Assembly (NCBI RefSeq): GCF_016889705.1
Contig: NZ_CP069526.1
Span: 1,550,001-1,614,000, forward strand
Origin: Amycolatopsis sp. FDAARGOS 1241
GTDB lineage: Bacteria; Actinomycetota; Actinomycetes; Mycobacteriales; Pseudonocardiaceae
Reading direction: 5' to 3'
DNA length: 64,000 nucleotides
The notes under the pieces were generated by a model. That model ran no database searches. It was not told the origin of the DNA and worked only from the letters and a program-made list of their open reading frames with translations. Below, piece by piece: positions 8,300 to 17,081 of the stretch (positions are counted from its first letter, which is position 1; the number at the start of each line of letters is the position of its first letter). The position numbers and the translations under genes are program-made.

Positions 8300-8540
8300 C
8301 CGAGTTCGGCGCGGACCACCGTCGTGGCCTCACGGTCGCGGGCTCACCGCATGCGCGGTGGTCCTGGGCGATGGCGGCGAGGTTCCGTTCGACGGCGTGT
8401 ATCGCGACCGGCCCGGCCGCCCGGCGGGTGCCGGGTCAGCCCGCCACCGGGGGCGTGTTCGCGCTGCGGACGCTCGACGACGCGCTGGCGTCGCGGAGAA
8501 GCCTTTTGCCGCGGCGCGCCTGGGTTGCGACCTCGACGAC
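8300..8540 (+). pseudogene. Remnant of FAD-dependent ferredoxin reductase
   Basis: No intact frame. Fragments in two frames give the middle of a rhodocoxin/rubredoxin reductase-type flavoprotein: VLGDGGEVPFDGV in one frame (about 8360-8400) and then IATGPAARRVPGQPATGG and VFALRTLDDALASR in another (8400-8505). In the intact family these read straight through as the ATG-containing FAD segment and the hinge before the NADH site. Both the 5' and 3' parts are missing. It is probably the electron-transfer component of a lost oxygenase system. Confidence 0.55.
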
Positions 8541-8732
8541 CCGCACGCGCGGCTGATGCCGTTGCCGGGGTGGCGCCGGGGTGCGCTCCTTCGCGCTGGG
8601 GTCGATTCCGACGACGAGCTCGCGCGGTTCAAGACGCGGCTGGCCGGGGCCGGCGTGAAGCCGCAACGCCGCCGCGCCGCGCGCGCCACGTTCGTCTCCG
8701 GCGCGGGCCTGAGCTTCGCGACCGCCGCAGCG

Positions 8733-9440
8733 ATGGTGAAGCCGCTGCCGGAGTCGATGGGCTTCCTCTCACGGCGCCGCCCCCGCGGCGCCCTCGACCG
8801 CGTCAACGGCCTGCTCACCGGATGCGCCTCACCCTGGTGCCGGCCCTGTCGGAGCCGGCGGCGCACGAGACCGGCAACGTCCGCGCGGCCGTGCTGGCCG
8901 GCCGCGACGGCGCGCGCAGCGGCCTGCTGTGGCTCGGTTTCTTCATTTTGTTCGGCGCGCTGTACTTCGCGAGCAACTGGATGCCGCAGTTCCTGGAACG
9001 GAGCGCCTGTCCGCCCAGGCCGGGATCGGCGGCGGCATCATGATCAACGTGGGTGGCATCGCCGGCTCGCTGCTCATGATGTGGCTCGCGCTGCGCCTGT
9101 CCGGCCGGCTCCTGTCCGTCAGCACGCCGGCCGGCGCCGCCGCCGTCTTCGTCGCCACTGCCTTCGTGCTCCGCAACCTCGCCGCGACGCTCGTGGTCGC
9201 CGTGCTCATGGGCGTGCCGCGACGTCCTCCGTGCCGTCCTGTACGTCCTCGGCCCGTCGCTGTACCCCGCCGGTGTCCGCTCGACGGCCCTCGGCTGGGC
9301 CGTCGGCGTGGGTCGCATCGGCGCCATCGTCAAGCTCCTGATCGCCGACGTCCTCGTCGACGCGCGGCGGTCGGAGTGGGGTTGTCCGAGCTGTGCTCGA
9401 TCCCGCCGGCGCAGGCCGTGGTGGGCAAGGCGCTGCGCTT
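8733..9440 (+). pseudogene. Remnant of AAHS-type MFS transporter (aromatic acid:H+ symporter)
   Basis: Second half of a BenK/PcaK-like permease scattered over three frames. In order: LPESMGFLSRRRPRGALDRV, then SGLLWLGFFILFGALYFASN and WMPQFLERS, then GIMINVGGIAGSLLMMWLAL and ATAFVLRNLAATLVVAVLMG, then GPSLYPAGVRSTALGWAVGV with GRIGAIVKLLIADVLVDA. The membrane helices remain recognisable, but at least three frame changes separate them and the first six helices are gone. AAHS carriers import aromatic acids such as benzoate or 4-hydroxybenzoate. This fits the other aromatic-catabolic relics nearby. Confidence 0.7.
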
Positions 9441-9689
9441 CCTCAAAGCCGCGCGGACACCAGGGCGGTACTGGTTCCGGCCGAGGCCCCGACCACGGCC
9501 TGACCTCCGCTCTCCCACTTGCCCCGAAATGCTCGGTGGCTGCCGGCCTTCCCCGGTGGCCACCTGGGCTTTTCGCCCGGGCGCGGCGCCCGGGAACCAG
9601 GGCTTGTGACTGCCCCCACGAAACGGCCCCGAACCTGTCACATCCGGCTCCGCTGTCTTGTCTCCCTGGTGTAGCGAGACGAACAGGGA

Positions 9690-11051
9690 GTGGTCATGCA
9701 CAGGATCCTGGTGGTCGGCGGCGGATACGCCGGCTTCTACGCGGCCTGGGGACTCGAGAAGCGCCTGCGGCCGGGCGAGGCGGAGCTGACCGTGGTGGAC
9801 CCACGGCCTTACATGACCTACCAGCCGTTCCTGCCGGAGGTCACCGCCGGGTCGATCGAGGCGCGGCACGCAGCCGTGTCGCTGCGGCGGCACCTGCGGC
9901 GCGCGCGGATCGTGGCCGGCAGCGTCACGCGGATCGACCACGCGCACCGGCGCGTGACCGTGCGGCCGGCCGACGGGCCGGAGTTCGAGCTCGAGTACGA
10001 CGAGCTCGTGGTCACCGCCGGTGCGGTCACGCGCAAGGTGCCCGTGCCGGGCATCGCCGAACAGGCGATCGGCATGAAACACGTGGAGGAGGCCGTCGCG
10101 ATCCGCGACAAGCTGCTGACGGCGTTCGACCGGGCGTCGGCGCTGGAGCCGGGGCCGGTGCGGAGCAAGCTCCTGACCGTGACGTTCGTCGGCGGCGGCT
10201 TCTCGGGCGTGGAGGGTTTCGCGGAGCTGCTGTCGCTCGCGACGGCGCTGCTGAAGAACTACCCCGAGATCAGCCGCGATGAGCTGAGCTTCCACCTGGT
10301 CGAAGCCCAGGGCCGCATCCTGCCCGAGGTCACCGACGAGCCCGGGGCGTGGGTCGTCCGCTCGCTGGAGGACCGCGGCGCCCACGTGCACCTGAACACG
10401 CAGCTGCGCTCGGCCGTCGACGGGCACCTGGTGCTTTCGACCGGCGAGGAGTTCGACTCGGAGCTGGTCGTGTGGACCGCCGGCAATGCGGCCAACCCCG
10501 TCGTGCACAACCACACCGACCTGCCGCTCGACCCGCGCGGCCTCATCCTGACCCGGGCCGACCTGCGGATCGGCACCGAGGACGAACCCGTGCCGCACGC
10601 GTGGGCCGCCGGCGACGACGCCGCCGTCCCGGACCTCGCGTCGCCGGTGCCGGGCGCCCACACCGTGCCGAACGCGCAGCACGCGGTCCGGCAGGGCAAG
10701 CTGCTGGCCCGCAACATCGTCAAGGCGCTGCGCGGGCGCGAGCCGAAGCAGTACGTGCACCACAGCCTCGGCGCGATCGCGACGCTCGGCATCGGCAAGG
10801 GCATTTTCCAGTACCGGAGCATCGTGATCACCGGCTTGCTCGCGTGGCTCATGCACCGCGGTTACCACGTGCTGGCCGTGCCCAGCTGGGAACGCAAGGT
10901 CCGCGTGCTGGCGGTGTGGCTCACGGCCGTGTTCTTCGGCCGCGACATCGTGTCGCTGGCCTCGGTTCAGCACCCGCGCGACGCGTTCGTGTCGGGTGGT
11001 GAACTGCCGGCCGAGCTCCGCGTCGAAGACGTGGTTGACCCGATCGGATGA
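9690..11051 (+). CDS. Type II NADH dehydrogenase-like NAD(P)/FAD oxidoreductase
   Basis: 453 residues from GTG 9690, or 451 from the ATG at 9696; an AGGGA lies just upstream. The N-terminal FAD motif ILVVGGGYAGFYAAWGLE and the second dinucleotide motif VTFVGGGFSGVEGFAELL are both intact. AWAAGDDAAVPD carries the FAD-contacting Asp, and NAQHAVRQGKLLARNI follows as in NDH-2 and sulfide:quinone-type enzymes. The C-terminal stretch ITGLLAWLMHRGYHVLAVPS matches the membrane-anchoring region. It should pass electrons from NADH to quinone at the inner face of the membrane without pumping protons. It appears monocistronic, downstream of a degraded block. Confidence 0.88.
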   Translation: MVMHRILVVGGGYAGFYAAWGLEKRLRPGEAELTVVDPRPYMTYQPFLPEVTAGSIEARHAAVSLRRHLRRARIVAGSVTRIDHAHRRVTVRPADGPEFELEYDELVVTAGAVTRKVPVPGIAEQAIGMKHVEEAVAIRDKLLTAFDRASALEPGPVRSKLLTVTFVGGGFSGVEGFAELLSLATALLKNYPEISRDELSFHLVEAQGRILPEVTDEPGAWVVRSLEDRGAHVHLNTQLRSAVDGHLVLSTGEEFDSELVVWTAGNAANPVVHNHTDLPLDPRGLILTRADLRIGTEDEPVPHAWAAGDDAAVPDLASPVPGAHTVPNAQHAVRQGKLLARNIVKALRGREPKQYVHHSLGAIATLGIGKGIFQYRSIVITGLLAWLMHRGYHVLAVPSWERKVRVLAVWLTAVFFGRDIVSLASVQHPRDAFVSGGELPAELRVEDVVDPIG

Positions 11052-11154
11052 CGAATTCGTCGGCGGGTGCTGTCACAGATCCGCCGCCCGCCTTGTCCTG
11101 GCTGGTGACCGACGCCCCCGGACCCGCCGGGGGCCGCTCAGCGAAAGGCGCATC

Positions 11155-11913
11155 ATGAGGATTGTCGTCATCGGCGGTACCGGCCTCATCGGCTCCAAGG
11201 TCGTCAGCTTGCTGACCGAGCACGGCCACGAGGCGGTACCGGCGTCGCCCAACTCCGGCGTGAACACGGTGACCGGGGAGGGCGTCAAAGAGGTGCTGCA
11301 GGGCGCCGACGTGGTGGTCGACGTGTCCAACTCGCCGTCGTTCGCGGACGACGACGTGATGGCGTTCTTCCGCGCGGCGACCACCAACCTCACCGAGGCC
11401 GCCAAGGGTGCCGGTGTGGGCCACTACGTCGCGCTGTCCGTGATCGGCAGCGACCGCCTGCCCGACTCCGGTTACCTGCGCGCGAAGGTCGCCCAGGAGA
11501 AGCTGATCAAGGACTCGGGTCTGCCCTACTCGATCGTGCGCGCCACGCAGTTCTTCGAGTTCGCGTCCGCCATCGCCGACTCTGCCACCGAGGGCACCAC
11601 CGTGAAGCTGCCCGACGCGGGCATCCAGCCGATCGCGGCCGGCGAGGTATCGGGCAAGGTCGCGAAGGTGGCGGCGGGCGCGCCGATCAACGGCCTGACC
11701 GAGATCGCCGGCCCCGAGGTGTTCACGATGGCCGGCTGGATCCAGGAAGCGCTGACGTTCCGCGAGGACCCACGCCAGGTCGTCACCGACCCCGAGGCCC
11801 GCTACTTCGGCGAGAAGCCGGGCCCGAAGGGCCTGCTGCCCGGCGAGGGGGCGGAGCTGGCGAAGGTCAAGTTCGCCGACTGGCTCCCGGCCAACCCGCC
11901 GGTCGAGGAGTGA
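11155..11913 (+). CDS. NAD(P)H-binding atypical SDR (NmrA-like)
   Basis: 252 residues from ATG 11155 behind GCGAAAGGCG. It begins with IVVIGGTGLIGSKVV, a GxxGxxG nucleotide motif of extended/atypical SDRs. It continues with VVVDVSNSPSFAD and HYVALSVIGSDRLPDSGYLRAK, which keeps a Y-x3-K arrangement, and VRATQFFEFA. This is the family of NAD(P)-binding proteins annotated as nucleoside-diphosphate-sugar epimerases or NmrA-like redox sensors. No substrate is evident. The flavoprotein gene follows 60 bp downstream on the same strand. Confidence 0.85.
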   Translation: MRIVVIGGTGLIGSKVVSLLTEHGHEAVPASPNSGVNTVTGEGVKEVLQGADVVVDVSNSPSFADDDVMAFFRAATTNLTEAAKGAGVGHYVALSVIGSDRLPDSGYLRAKVAQEKLIKDSGLPYSIVRATQFFEFASAIADSATEGTTVKLPDAGIQPIAAGEVSGKVAKVAAGAPINGLTEIAGPEVFTMAGWIQEALTFREDPRQVVTDPEARYFGEKPGPKGLLPGEGAELAKVKFADWLPANPPVEE

Positions 11914-11973
11914 ATGCCGCGCGGGTGGCCGTACCCGGCCACCCGCGCACCGGGTGTCAAGGAGGAGTTCCCG

Positions 11974-13698
11974 ATGACTGAACAGCGGATCGCGACGTCG
12001 GTTCTCGTGATCGGCACCGGCGGTGCCGGGCTGCGCGCCGCGATCGAGCTGAAAGAACGAGGCGTCGACGTGCTCGTGGTCGGCAAGCGGCCGAAGTCCG
12101 ACGCCCACACCACCCTCGCGGCCGGTGGCATCAACGCCGCGCTGGGGACGATGGACGCGGCGGACTCGTGGCAGCAGCACGCCGCCGACACCATCAAGGA
12201 GAGCTACCTCCTGGCACACCCCGACACGGTCCGGATCGTGACGCAGAACGCCGCCCGCGGCATCGAAGACCTCGAACGGTGGGGCATGCCCTTCGCCCGC
12301 GAGACCGACGGCCGCATCTCGCAGCGCTTCTTCGGGGCGCACACCTACCGGCGCACCGCGTTCGCCGGCGACTACACAGGTTTGGAGATCCAGCGGACGC
12401 TCGTCAACCGCGCGGCCCAGCTCGACGTGCGGATCCTCGAGAACACCTACATCACGCGGATCCTGGTGCGGGACGACGTCGTCTTCGGCGCGTACGGGTT
12501 CAACCTCGACGACGGCACCCGGTACGTGATCCACGCCGACGCCGTGATCCTCGCCGCCGGCGGGCACACGCGGATCTGGCGCCGCACGTCGTCGCGGCGC
12601 GACGAGAACACGGGCGACTCGTTCCGTCTCGCCGTGCTGGCGGGTGGCCGCATCCGCGACCCGGAGCTGGTGCAGTTCCACCCGTCGGGCCTGCTGGAGC
12701 CCGAGAGCGCGGCGGGCACGCTGGTGTCCGAAGCCGCGCGCGGTGAGGGCGGGCAGCTGCGCAACGCGCTGGGCGAGCGGTTCATGGCGCGGTATGACCC
12801 GGGGCGGATGGAACTGTCCACTCGCGACCGCGTCGCGCTGGCCGCGTACACCGAGATCAAGGAGGGCCGCGGGACGCCGAACGGCGGCGTGTGGCTCGAC
12901 GTGTCGCACCTGCCGCGCGAGACGATCATGCAGCGGCTGCCGCGCGTGTACCAGACGCTGCTGGAGCTGCAGATGCTCGACATCACCCAGCTGCCGATCG
13001 AGATCGCGCCCACCGCGCACTACTCGATGGGCGGCGTCTGGGTGCGGTCGGAGGACCACAGCACGGGCGTCGACGGGCTGTACGCGATCGGCGAGGCGTC
13101 CAGCGGGCTGCACGGCGCCAACCGGCTCGGCGGCAACTCGCTGATCGAGCTGCTGGTGTACGGCCGGATCGTCGGCAAGGCAGCGGCTGAGTACTCCGCG
13201 TCGCTGGCCGCGCAGCGCCGGTCGGCGGGCGCGCTGGCGGACGCGCGCGGTGAGGTCGACGAGCTGCTGGCGGCCGACGGGCCGGAGAACGTCCGCGCCC
13301 TGCAACGCTCCCTGCGCACCACGATGACCGAGCACGCGGGCGTCGTGCGGGACGAGGAGGGCCTGCTCGCGGGACTGTCCGAATTGGACTCGCTCGAGGA
13401 GCGGATGAAGAACGTCGGCGTCCACCCGGATCTCGCGGGCTACCAGGACTTGGCGCACGCGTTCGACCTGAAGGCCTCCGCGCTGGCTTGCCGGGCCACG
13501 CTGGAAGCCGCGCTGGAGCGCCGGGAGACGCGCGGTTGCCACAACCGCTCCGACTACCCGGCGCTGGACGAGTCGTTGCGGGTGAACTTCGTGTGGTCGG
13601 GTCCCGGGCAGCTCACGCGTGAGGAGCTGCCGCCGGTGCCCGCGCAGATCGCGCCGCTGATGCGGGAGGTCTCGACGGCCGGGAAACTGGTGGAGTGA
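11974..13698 (+). CDS. FAD-dependent fumarate reductase/succinate dehydrogenase-type flavoprotein
   Basis: 574 residues from ATG 11974, nine bases after AAGGAGGAG. The FAD motif VLVIGTGGAGLRAAIELKER, HTTLAAGGINAALG and FFGAHTYRRTAFAGDYTG mark the SdhA/FrdA/L-aspartate oxidase family. Active-site segments QFHPSGLL, EAARGEGGQLRN, APTAHYSMGG and HGANRLGGNSLIELLVYGR are intact, as is the C-terminal helical domain. No iron-sulfur or membrane subunit gene is adjacent, so it probably works alone as a soluble oxidoreductase. L-aspartate oxidase is possible, but nadA and nadC are absent here. A strong terminator follows directly. Confidence 0.87.
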   Translation: MTEQRIATSVLVIGTGGAGLRAAIELKERGVDVLVVGKRPKSDAHTTLAAGGINAALGTMDAADSWQQHAADTIKESYLLAHPDTVRIVTQNAARGIEDLERWGMPFARETDGRISQRFFGAHTYRRTAFAGDYTGLEIQRTLVNRAAQLDVRILENTYITRILVRDDVVFGAYGFNLDDGTRYVIHADAVILAAGGHTRIWRRTSSRRDENTGDSFRLAVLAGGRIRDPELVQFHPSGLLEPESAAGTLVSEAARGEGGQLRNALGERFMARYDPGRMELSTRDRVALAAYTEIKEGRGTPNGGVWLDVSHLPRETIMQRLPRVYQTLLELQMLDITQLPIEIAPTAHYSMGGVWVRSEDHSTGVDGLYAIGEASSGLHGANRLGGNSLIELLVYGRIVGKAAAEYSASLAAQRRSAGALADARGEVDELLAADGPENVRALQRSLRTTMTEHAGVVRDEEGLLAGLSELDSLEERMKNVGVHPDLAGYQDLAHAFDLKASALACRATLEAALERRETRGCHNRSDYPALDESLRVNFVWSGPGQLTREELPPVPAQIAPLMREVSTAGKLVE

Positions 13699-13705
13699 GC
13701 TGTTC

Positions 13706-13741
13706 GAAGGGGCCGGCTCCTGGCGGGGAGCCGGCCCCTTC
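13706..13741. terminator. Strong hairpin terminator between convergent genes
   Basis: A perfect 15-bp stem (GAAGGGGCCGGCTCC with its complement) around a six-base loop starts 8 bp after the flavoprotein stop. It is followed by CTTT. The cupin gene on the opposite strand ends just beyond it if its frameshift is corrected, so the hairpin should serve both genes. Confidence 0.85.
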
Positions 13742-13754
13742 TTTGGGGCGCACG

Positions 13755-14188
13755 TCAGGGGCGTGGCGCCCTGAGGTGCTTGCGCTGATCCAGTTCCCGT
13801 CACTCACGGGCACGAGCATCGGCTGCCCCGGCGCGCAGAACATCGTCACGACGAACTGCGATTCGGCGTCGTCGAGGTTGTTGCCGTCCTGGTAGTGGAT
13901 CACGTCGTACCCGGGCTCCCAGAAGGACTCGCCGGCCTTCACGACGCGCTCGGGCTCGCCCTCCAGCTCGAAGACGATCTCGCCCTTGAGCACATACCCG
14001 AACGCCGGCCCACTGTGCCGATGCGGCGGCGCCCCGTCACTCCCGGGCGGCAACGTAACCAGGATGGTCGTCGGCGTGGCCCCCTCGGGAGCCGCCGGCG
14101 CCCCCGCGGCCGTCCCCACCACCTCGATCTTCGGCGGCGGCGCGCTCGACTCGGGATTCGGCAGGTAGTGCGAGTTTTCGACGCTCAT
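13755..14188 (-). CDS. Cupin domain protein (single-base frameshift near the 3' end)
   Basis: Start at ATG 14188 (MSVENSHYLPNPES). A single cupin barrel is visible, with motif 1 HRHSGPAFGYVLKGEIVFEL containing His-x-His and motif 2 in SFWEPGYDVIHYQDGNN. As written, the frame runs past the natural end, through the terminator and into the flavoprotein gene, to 13613. Adding one G to the GGG near 13796-13799 instead gives an end E-L-D-Q-R-K-H-L-R-A-P-R-P and a TGA at 13755, just short of the terminator. That ending is far more plausible. Cupins of this kind bind a metal; the reaction is unknown. Confidence 0.75.
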
Positions 14189-14330
14189 ACCTTCCCTCAC
14201 GGAGTCGACTTCTGCTTCCGTGAGCTTGGACAAGACGCGCCCGTGATCTGTGAGAGGGCCTGGAAATTCCAGCGGTGCTCGGCCACGTCCCGGCCTAGGC
14301 TCCCTTGCCGACCGCGGCGAGTCGCCGCAC

Positions 14331-15038
14331 ATGATCACCGACGAGACCGAGTACCTCGCCGTCCGCGCGGGCGCCGCTGCGGTGGTCGACCTGGACGCGC
14401 GGCTGCCCGCTCAGGTGCTCACCGCCGGCGACACCCAGGGCTGCCTGGTCGGCGACGCCTCCGCCTTCTGGGACCCGGACTCCTGGCCCCGCGTTCCAGT
14501 CGATCGCCCGCTTACCACGACGACCGGACCGTCGACTTCCTGCTCGTCGGCGGCCCCGCCTGCGCCCACTTGCGCGACCGCGGCGATTACCCGGCGTTGT
14601 CGATGCATCCACGCGCACGAGAACCTCTCGTTGTCCGTGGCCAACAGTGTCACCGCCGTCGAGCACGGCGCGTACCGGGTCGACGCGTCGCTCGCCGGGC
14701 AGGGTGCGGGTGCGGGGAACACGCCGATCAAGGCGTTCATCGCCGTCGCCGATCTGCTCGCGTGGGACCACGGCTGCGACCTGTTCGCGTTGCAGGACGC
14801 GGCCGAAGACCTCGTCCGTCCACTTCAGACCCGACCGGTGCGCGTGGACCGAGAAACGCTGACCCTCGGCTACGCCGGGGTCTACTCCAGCTTCCTGCTG
14901 CACGCCGAACGCGCCGCGGCCCGCTACCGCCTCGACGCCCGCGACATCCTCGTGGAAGTCGGGCGCCGCGGCCTCGTGGGCGGCGAGGAGGACGTGCTCG
15001 TCGACGTCGCCCTCGACCTGCTGGTGGCAGCCCGATGA
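14331..15038 (+). pseudogene. Chimeric remnant ending in 4-hydroxy-2-oxovalerate aldolase C-terminus
   Basis: The last ~145 codons (14601-15038) encode the C-terminal half of a DmpG/MhpE-type aldolase: [20 protein letters not shown] with the metal-ligand His-x-His, [40 protein letters not shown] and [20 protein letters not shown]. The catalytic N-terminal half is absent. In its place the same frame begins [20 protein letters not shown] at ATG 14331, not an aldolase start; it vaguely recalls an aminomethyltransferase N-terminus, but I cannot assign it. Between the two, 14500-14600, the coherent sequence is in another frame ([15 protein letters not shown]). The stop overlaps the next start as ATGA, an old operon junction. 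Confidence 0.7.
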
Positions 15039-15784
15039 CCGACCTCACCGCACTCGCGACCCGGCTCGACGACGCCGCGCGCGACCTCGTGCCGAACCCC
15101 AGCTGTCGGCCGAGGATGACCTGTCGCTAGCCCAGGCGTACGAGGTGCGTCACGCCCTGGTGGCGCGCCGGCTCGGCCGCGGGGAAACGCGGGCCGGAGT
15201 GAAGCTCGGGTTCACCAGCCGCGCCAAGGCCGCGCAGATGGGTGTCTCCGACGTGAGGGTCGACGACGGCGCTGAGCTCTGGCTCGGCGCGTACGTGCAC
15301 CCGAGGATCGAGCCGGAGGTCGCGTTCCGCCTGGCCCGCGACCTCGACCCGCACCGGTGGACGGGCAATGTCGCGGAAGCCGTCGACGCGGTGGCGCCGG
15401 CGCTTCGAGATCATCGACTCGCGCTACCGCGACTTGCGCGCCGACCTGGCCGACGTCGTCGCCGACAACACCTCGGCGTCCGGTTTCGTGGCCGGTGCGT
15501 CGCGGCCGCTGCCGGCTTCGCTCGACAACCGTGGGGTCGCCCTCGAGATCGACGGCCGCCTCGCCGAAAACGGCTTCACCGCGGCCATCTTCGGCGACCC
15601 GCTGCGCGCGGTGAGCCCGGCCGTCCGCCTGGCCGGCACGTACGACATCCCGCTGCGCGCGGGCGACGTGCTGCTCGCCGGCGCGGGGACCCCGGCCGTC
15701 GCGCTGGCTTCGGCCGGCTCCGTCAGCGCCACCGTGTCCGGCCTCGGCCGGGTCCGGGTACGCGTCACGTCCGCTCCCCGATGA
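15035..15784 (+). pseudogene. 2-oxopent-4-enoate hydratase / 4-oxalocrotonate decarboxylase, two frameshifts
   Basis: Starts at ATG 15035, overlapping the aldolase stop. The protein is readable across three segments: [20 protein letters not shown]; then SLAQAYEVRHALVARRLGRG with AGVKLGFTSRAKAAQMGVSD, LWLGAYVHPRIEPEVAFRLA and the metal-binding Glu pair of the family; then FEIIDSRYRDLRADLADVVA, NTSASGFVAGASRP and GSVSATVSGLGRVRV. Adding one G near 15098 and removing one T near 15398 (GCGCTTCGAG) restores a 250-residue enzyme. Members hydrate 2-oxopent-4-enoate or decarboxylate 4-oxalocrotonate in the meta-cleavage pathway, just upstream of the aldolase step. Confidence 0.82.
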
Positions 15785-15796
15785 CAGGAGGCTCCC

Positions 15797-16213
15797 ATGA
15801 CCGAGGCCAGGACGGTCGCCGGCAAGGCGACCCCGCGCGGCCGGTTCCCGCACCTCACGGTGGCCGTTGGCTTCGGGTACGTGTCGGGCACGAGCAGCCG
15901 CCGCCCGGACAACACGATCGCCGGCGCCGAAGCCGACGAGTTCGGCGCCACGCCGCTGGACATGCGCGTGAAGACAGCCGCCGTGCTCGAGAACATCCGC
16001 GAGCTGCTCGCGGAGGTGTGGACCGACCTGGCCGACCTCGTCCAGATCACCGCCTACCCGGTGAACATGAACGACTTCTGCGGCTACCACGAGGTCTACG
16101 GCGAATATTTCACCGAAGACGGGCCGGCGCGCACGACCGTGGCCGTGCACCAGCTGCCGCACCCGCACCTACTGCTGGAGATCCAGGCGGTGGTGCTGGT
16201 GCCGCGATCTTGA
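15797..16213 (+). CDS. RidA-family deaminase, 2-aminomuconate deaminase type
   Basis: 138 residues from ATG 15797 behind ACAGGAGG. It is RidA/YjgF fold but with the specific signature of the 2-aminomuconate deaminase branch (AmnD/NbaF): RGRFPHLTVAVGFGYVSGTS, SRRPDNTIAGAEADEFGAT, NMNDFCGYHEVYGEYFTEDG and RTTVAVHQLPHPHLLLEIQA. That enzyme releases ammonia from 2-aminomuconate to give 4-oxalocrotonate in 2-aminophenol and 3-hydroxyanthranilate meta-cleavage. It lies 12 bp after the hydratase/decarboxylase gene, the enzyme of the next step. It is the only intact gene of this catabolic stretch. Confidence 0.85.
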   Translation: MTEARTVAGKATPRGRFPHLTVAVGFGYVSGTSSRRPDNTIAGAEADEFGATPLDMRVKTAAVLENIRELLAEVWTDLADLVQITAYPVNMNDFCGYHEVYGEYFTEDGPARTTVAVHQLPHPHLLLEIQAVVLVPRS

Positions 16214-16265
16214 CACCGGCCGCACTAAGCTCCCTCGGGAACCGGCGAACTGGAGGGAGCCCGCG

Positions 16266-17039
16266 ATGGATCTTCGGCTACGGGGCAAGACCGCGCTCGT
16301 CACCGGCGCGAGCCGCGGGATCGGGCTGGCGGTGACGCGGACGCTCGTCGAGGAGGGCGTGCGCGTGGTCGCCGCGGCCCGCAACGTCGACGGCGACCTC
16401 AAGGAGCTGCCGGTGGAGGCCGTGGCGATCGACCTCGGCACGCCAGAGGGCGCCGCGCGGGTGGTCGAGGAGGCCGTGACCCGCGTCGGCGGGATCGACG
16501 TGCTGGTCAACAACGTCGGTTTCGTCCGGCCTCGCCCGGACGGCTTCACGTCCGTGACCGACGAAGACTGGCTGGCGACCCTGAACCTCGACCTCATGTC
16601 GGCGGTGCGCACAACGCGCGCGGCGCTGCCGTCGCTGCTGGAGCGCCAGGGCGCGATCGTCACGGTGTGCTCGGTGAACGCGACGCTGCCGGACCCGCTC
16701 GTGATCGACTACAGCGCCGCGAAGGCCGCTTGCCTCAGCTTTTTCAAATCGCTGTCCAAGGAGGTCGGCGCACGCGGTGTCCGCGTCAACACCGTCAGCC
16801 CCGGCCCGGTCGCCACCGACCTGTGGCTCGGGAAGGGTGGCGTCGCCGAGACGGTGGGCGCAGCGGTGGGCGCCGAGGCCGGCAACGTCGCGGCGAAGGC
16901 GGCGGCGGACTCCGTGACCGGCCGCTTCACGCGGCCCGAGGAGGTCGCGGACCTCGTGGCGTTCCTGGCGAGCGACCGCGCCGGCAACGTCACCGGCACC
17001 GACGTCCTGATCGACGGTGGCATGACCCAGACGATGTAG
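16266..17039 (+). CDS. SDR family NAD(P)-dependent oxidoreductase
   Basis: 257 residues from ATG 16266. Classical SDR: KTALVTGASRGIGLAVTRTL (TGxxxGxG), VLVNNVGFVRP, catalytic Ser in VTVCSVNATLPD and Y-x3-K in IDYSAAKAACLSFFKSLSKE, then GVRVNTVSPGPVATDLWLG and the end VTGTDVLIDGGMTQTM. It is most like 3-oxoacyl-ACP-reductase-type catabolic SDRs. It is separated by 52 bp from the deaminase gene and may have belonged to the same catabolic unit, but its substrate is not evident. Confidence 0.87.
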   Translation: MDLRLRGKTALVTGASRGIGLAVTRTLVEEGVRVVAAARNVDGDLKELPVEAVAIDLGTPEGAARVVEEAVTRVGGIDVLVNNVGFVRPRPDGFTSVTDEDWLATLNLDLMSAVRTTRAALPSLLERQGAIVTVCSVNATLPDPLVIDYSAAKAACLSFFKSLSKEVGARGVRVNTVSPGPVATDLWLGKGGVAETVGAAVGAEAGNVAAKAAADSVTGRFTRPEEVADLVAFLASDRAGNVTGTDVLIDGGMTQTM

Positions 17040-17081
17040 TTTTCGGGCTCACCCCGTCAGATCGCGCGTAGCATCTCGCCG

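Noticed and set aside
10921..13803. 960-codon minus-strand frame over the SDR and flavoprotein genes
   Set aside because: It has no recognisable motifs and lies opposite two well-supported genes and the terminator.
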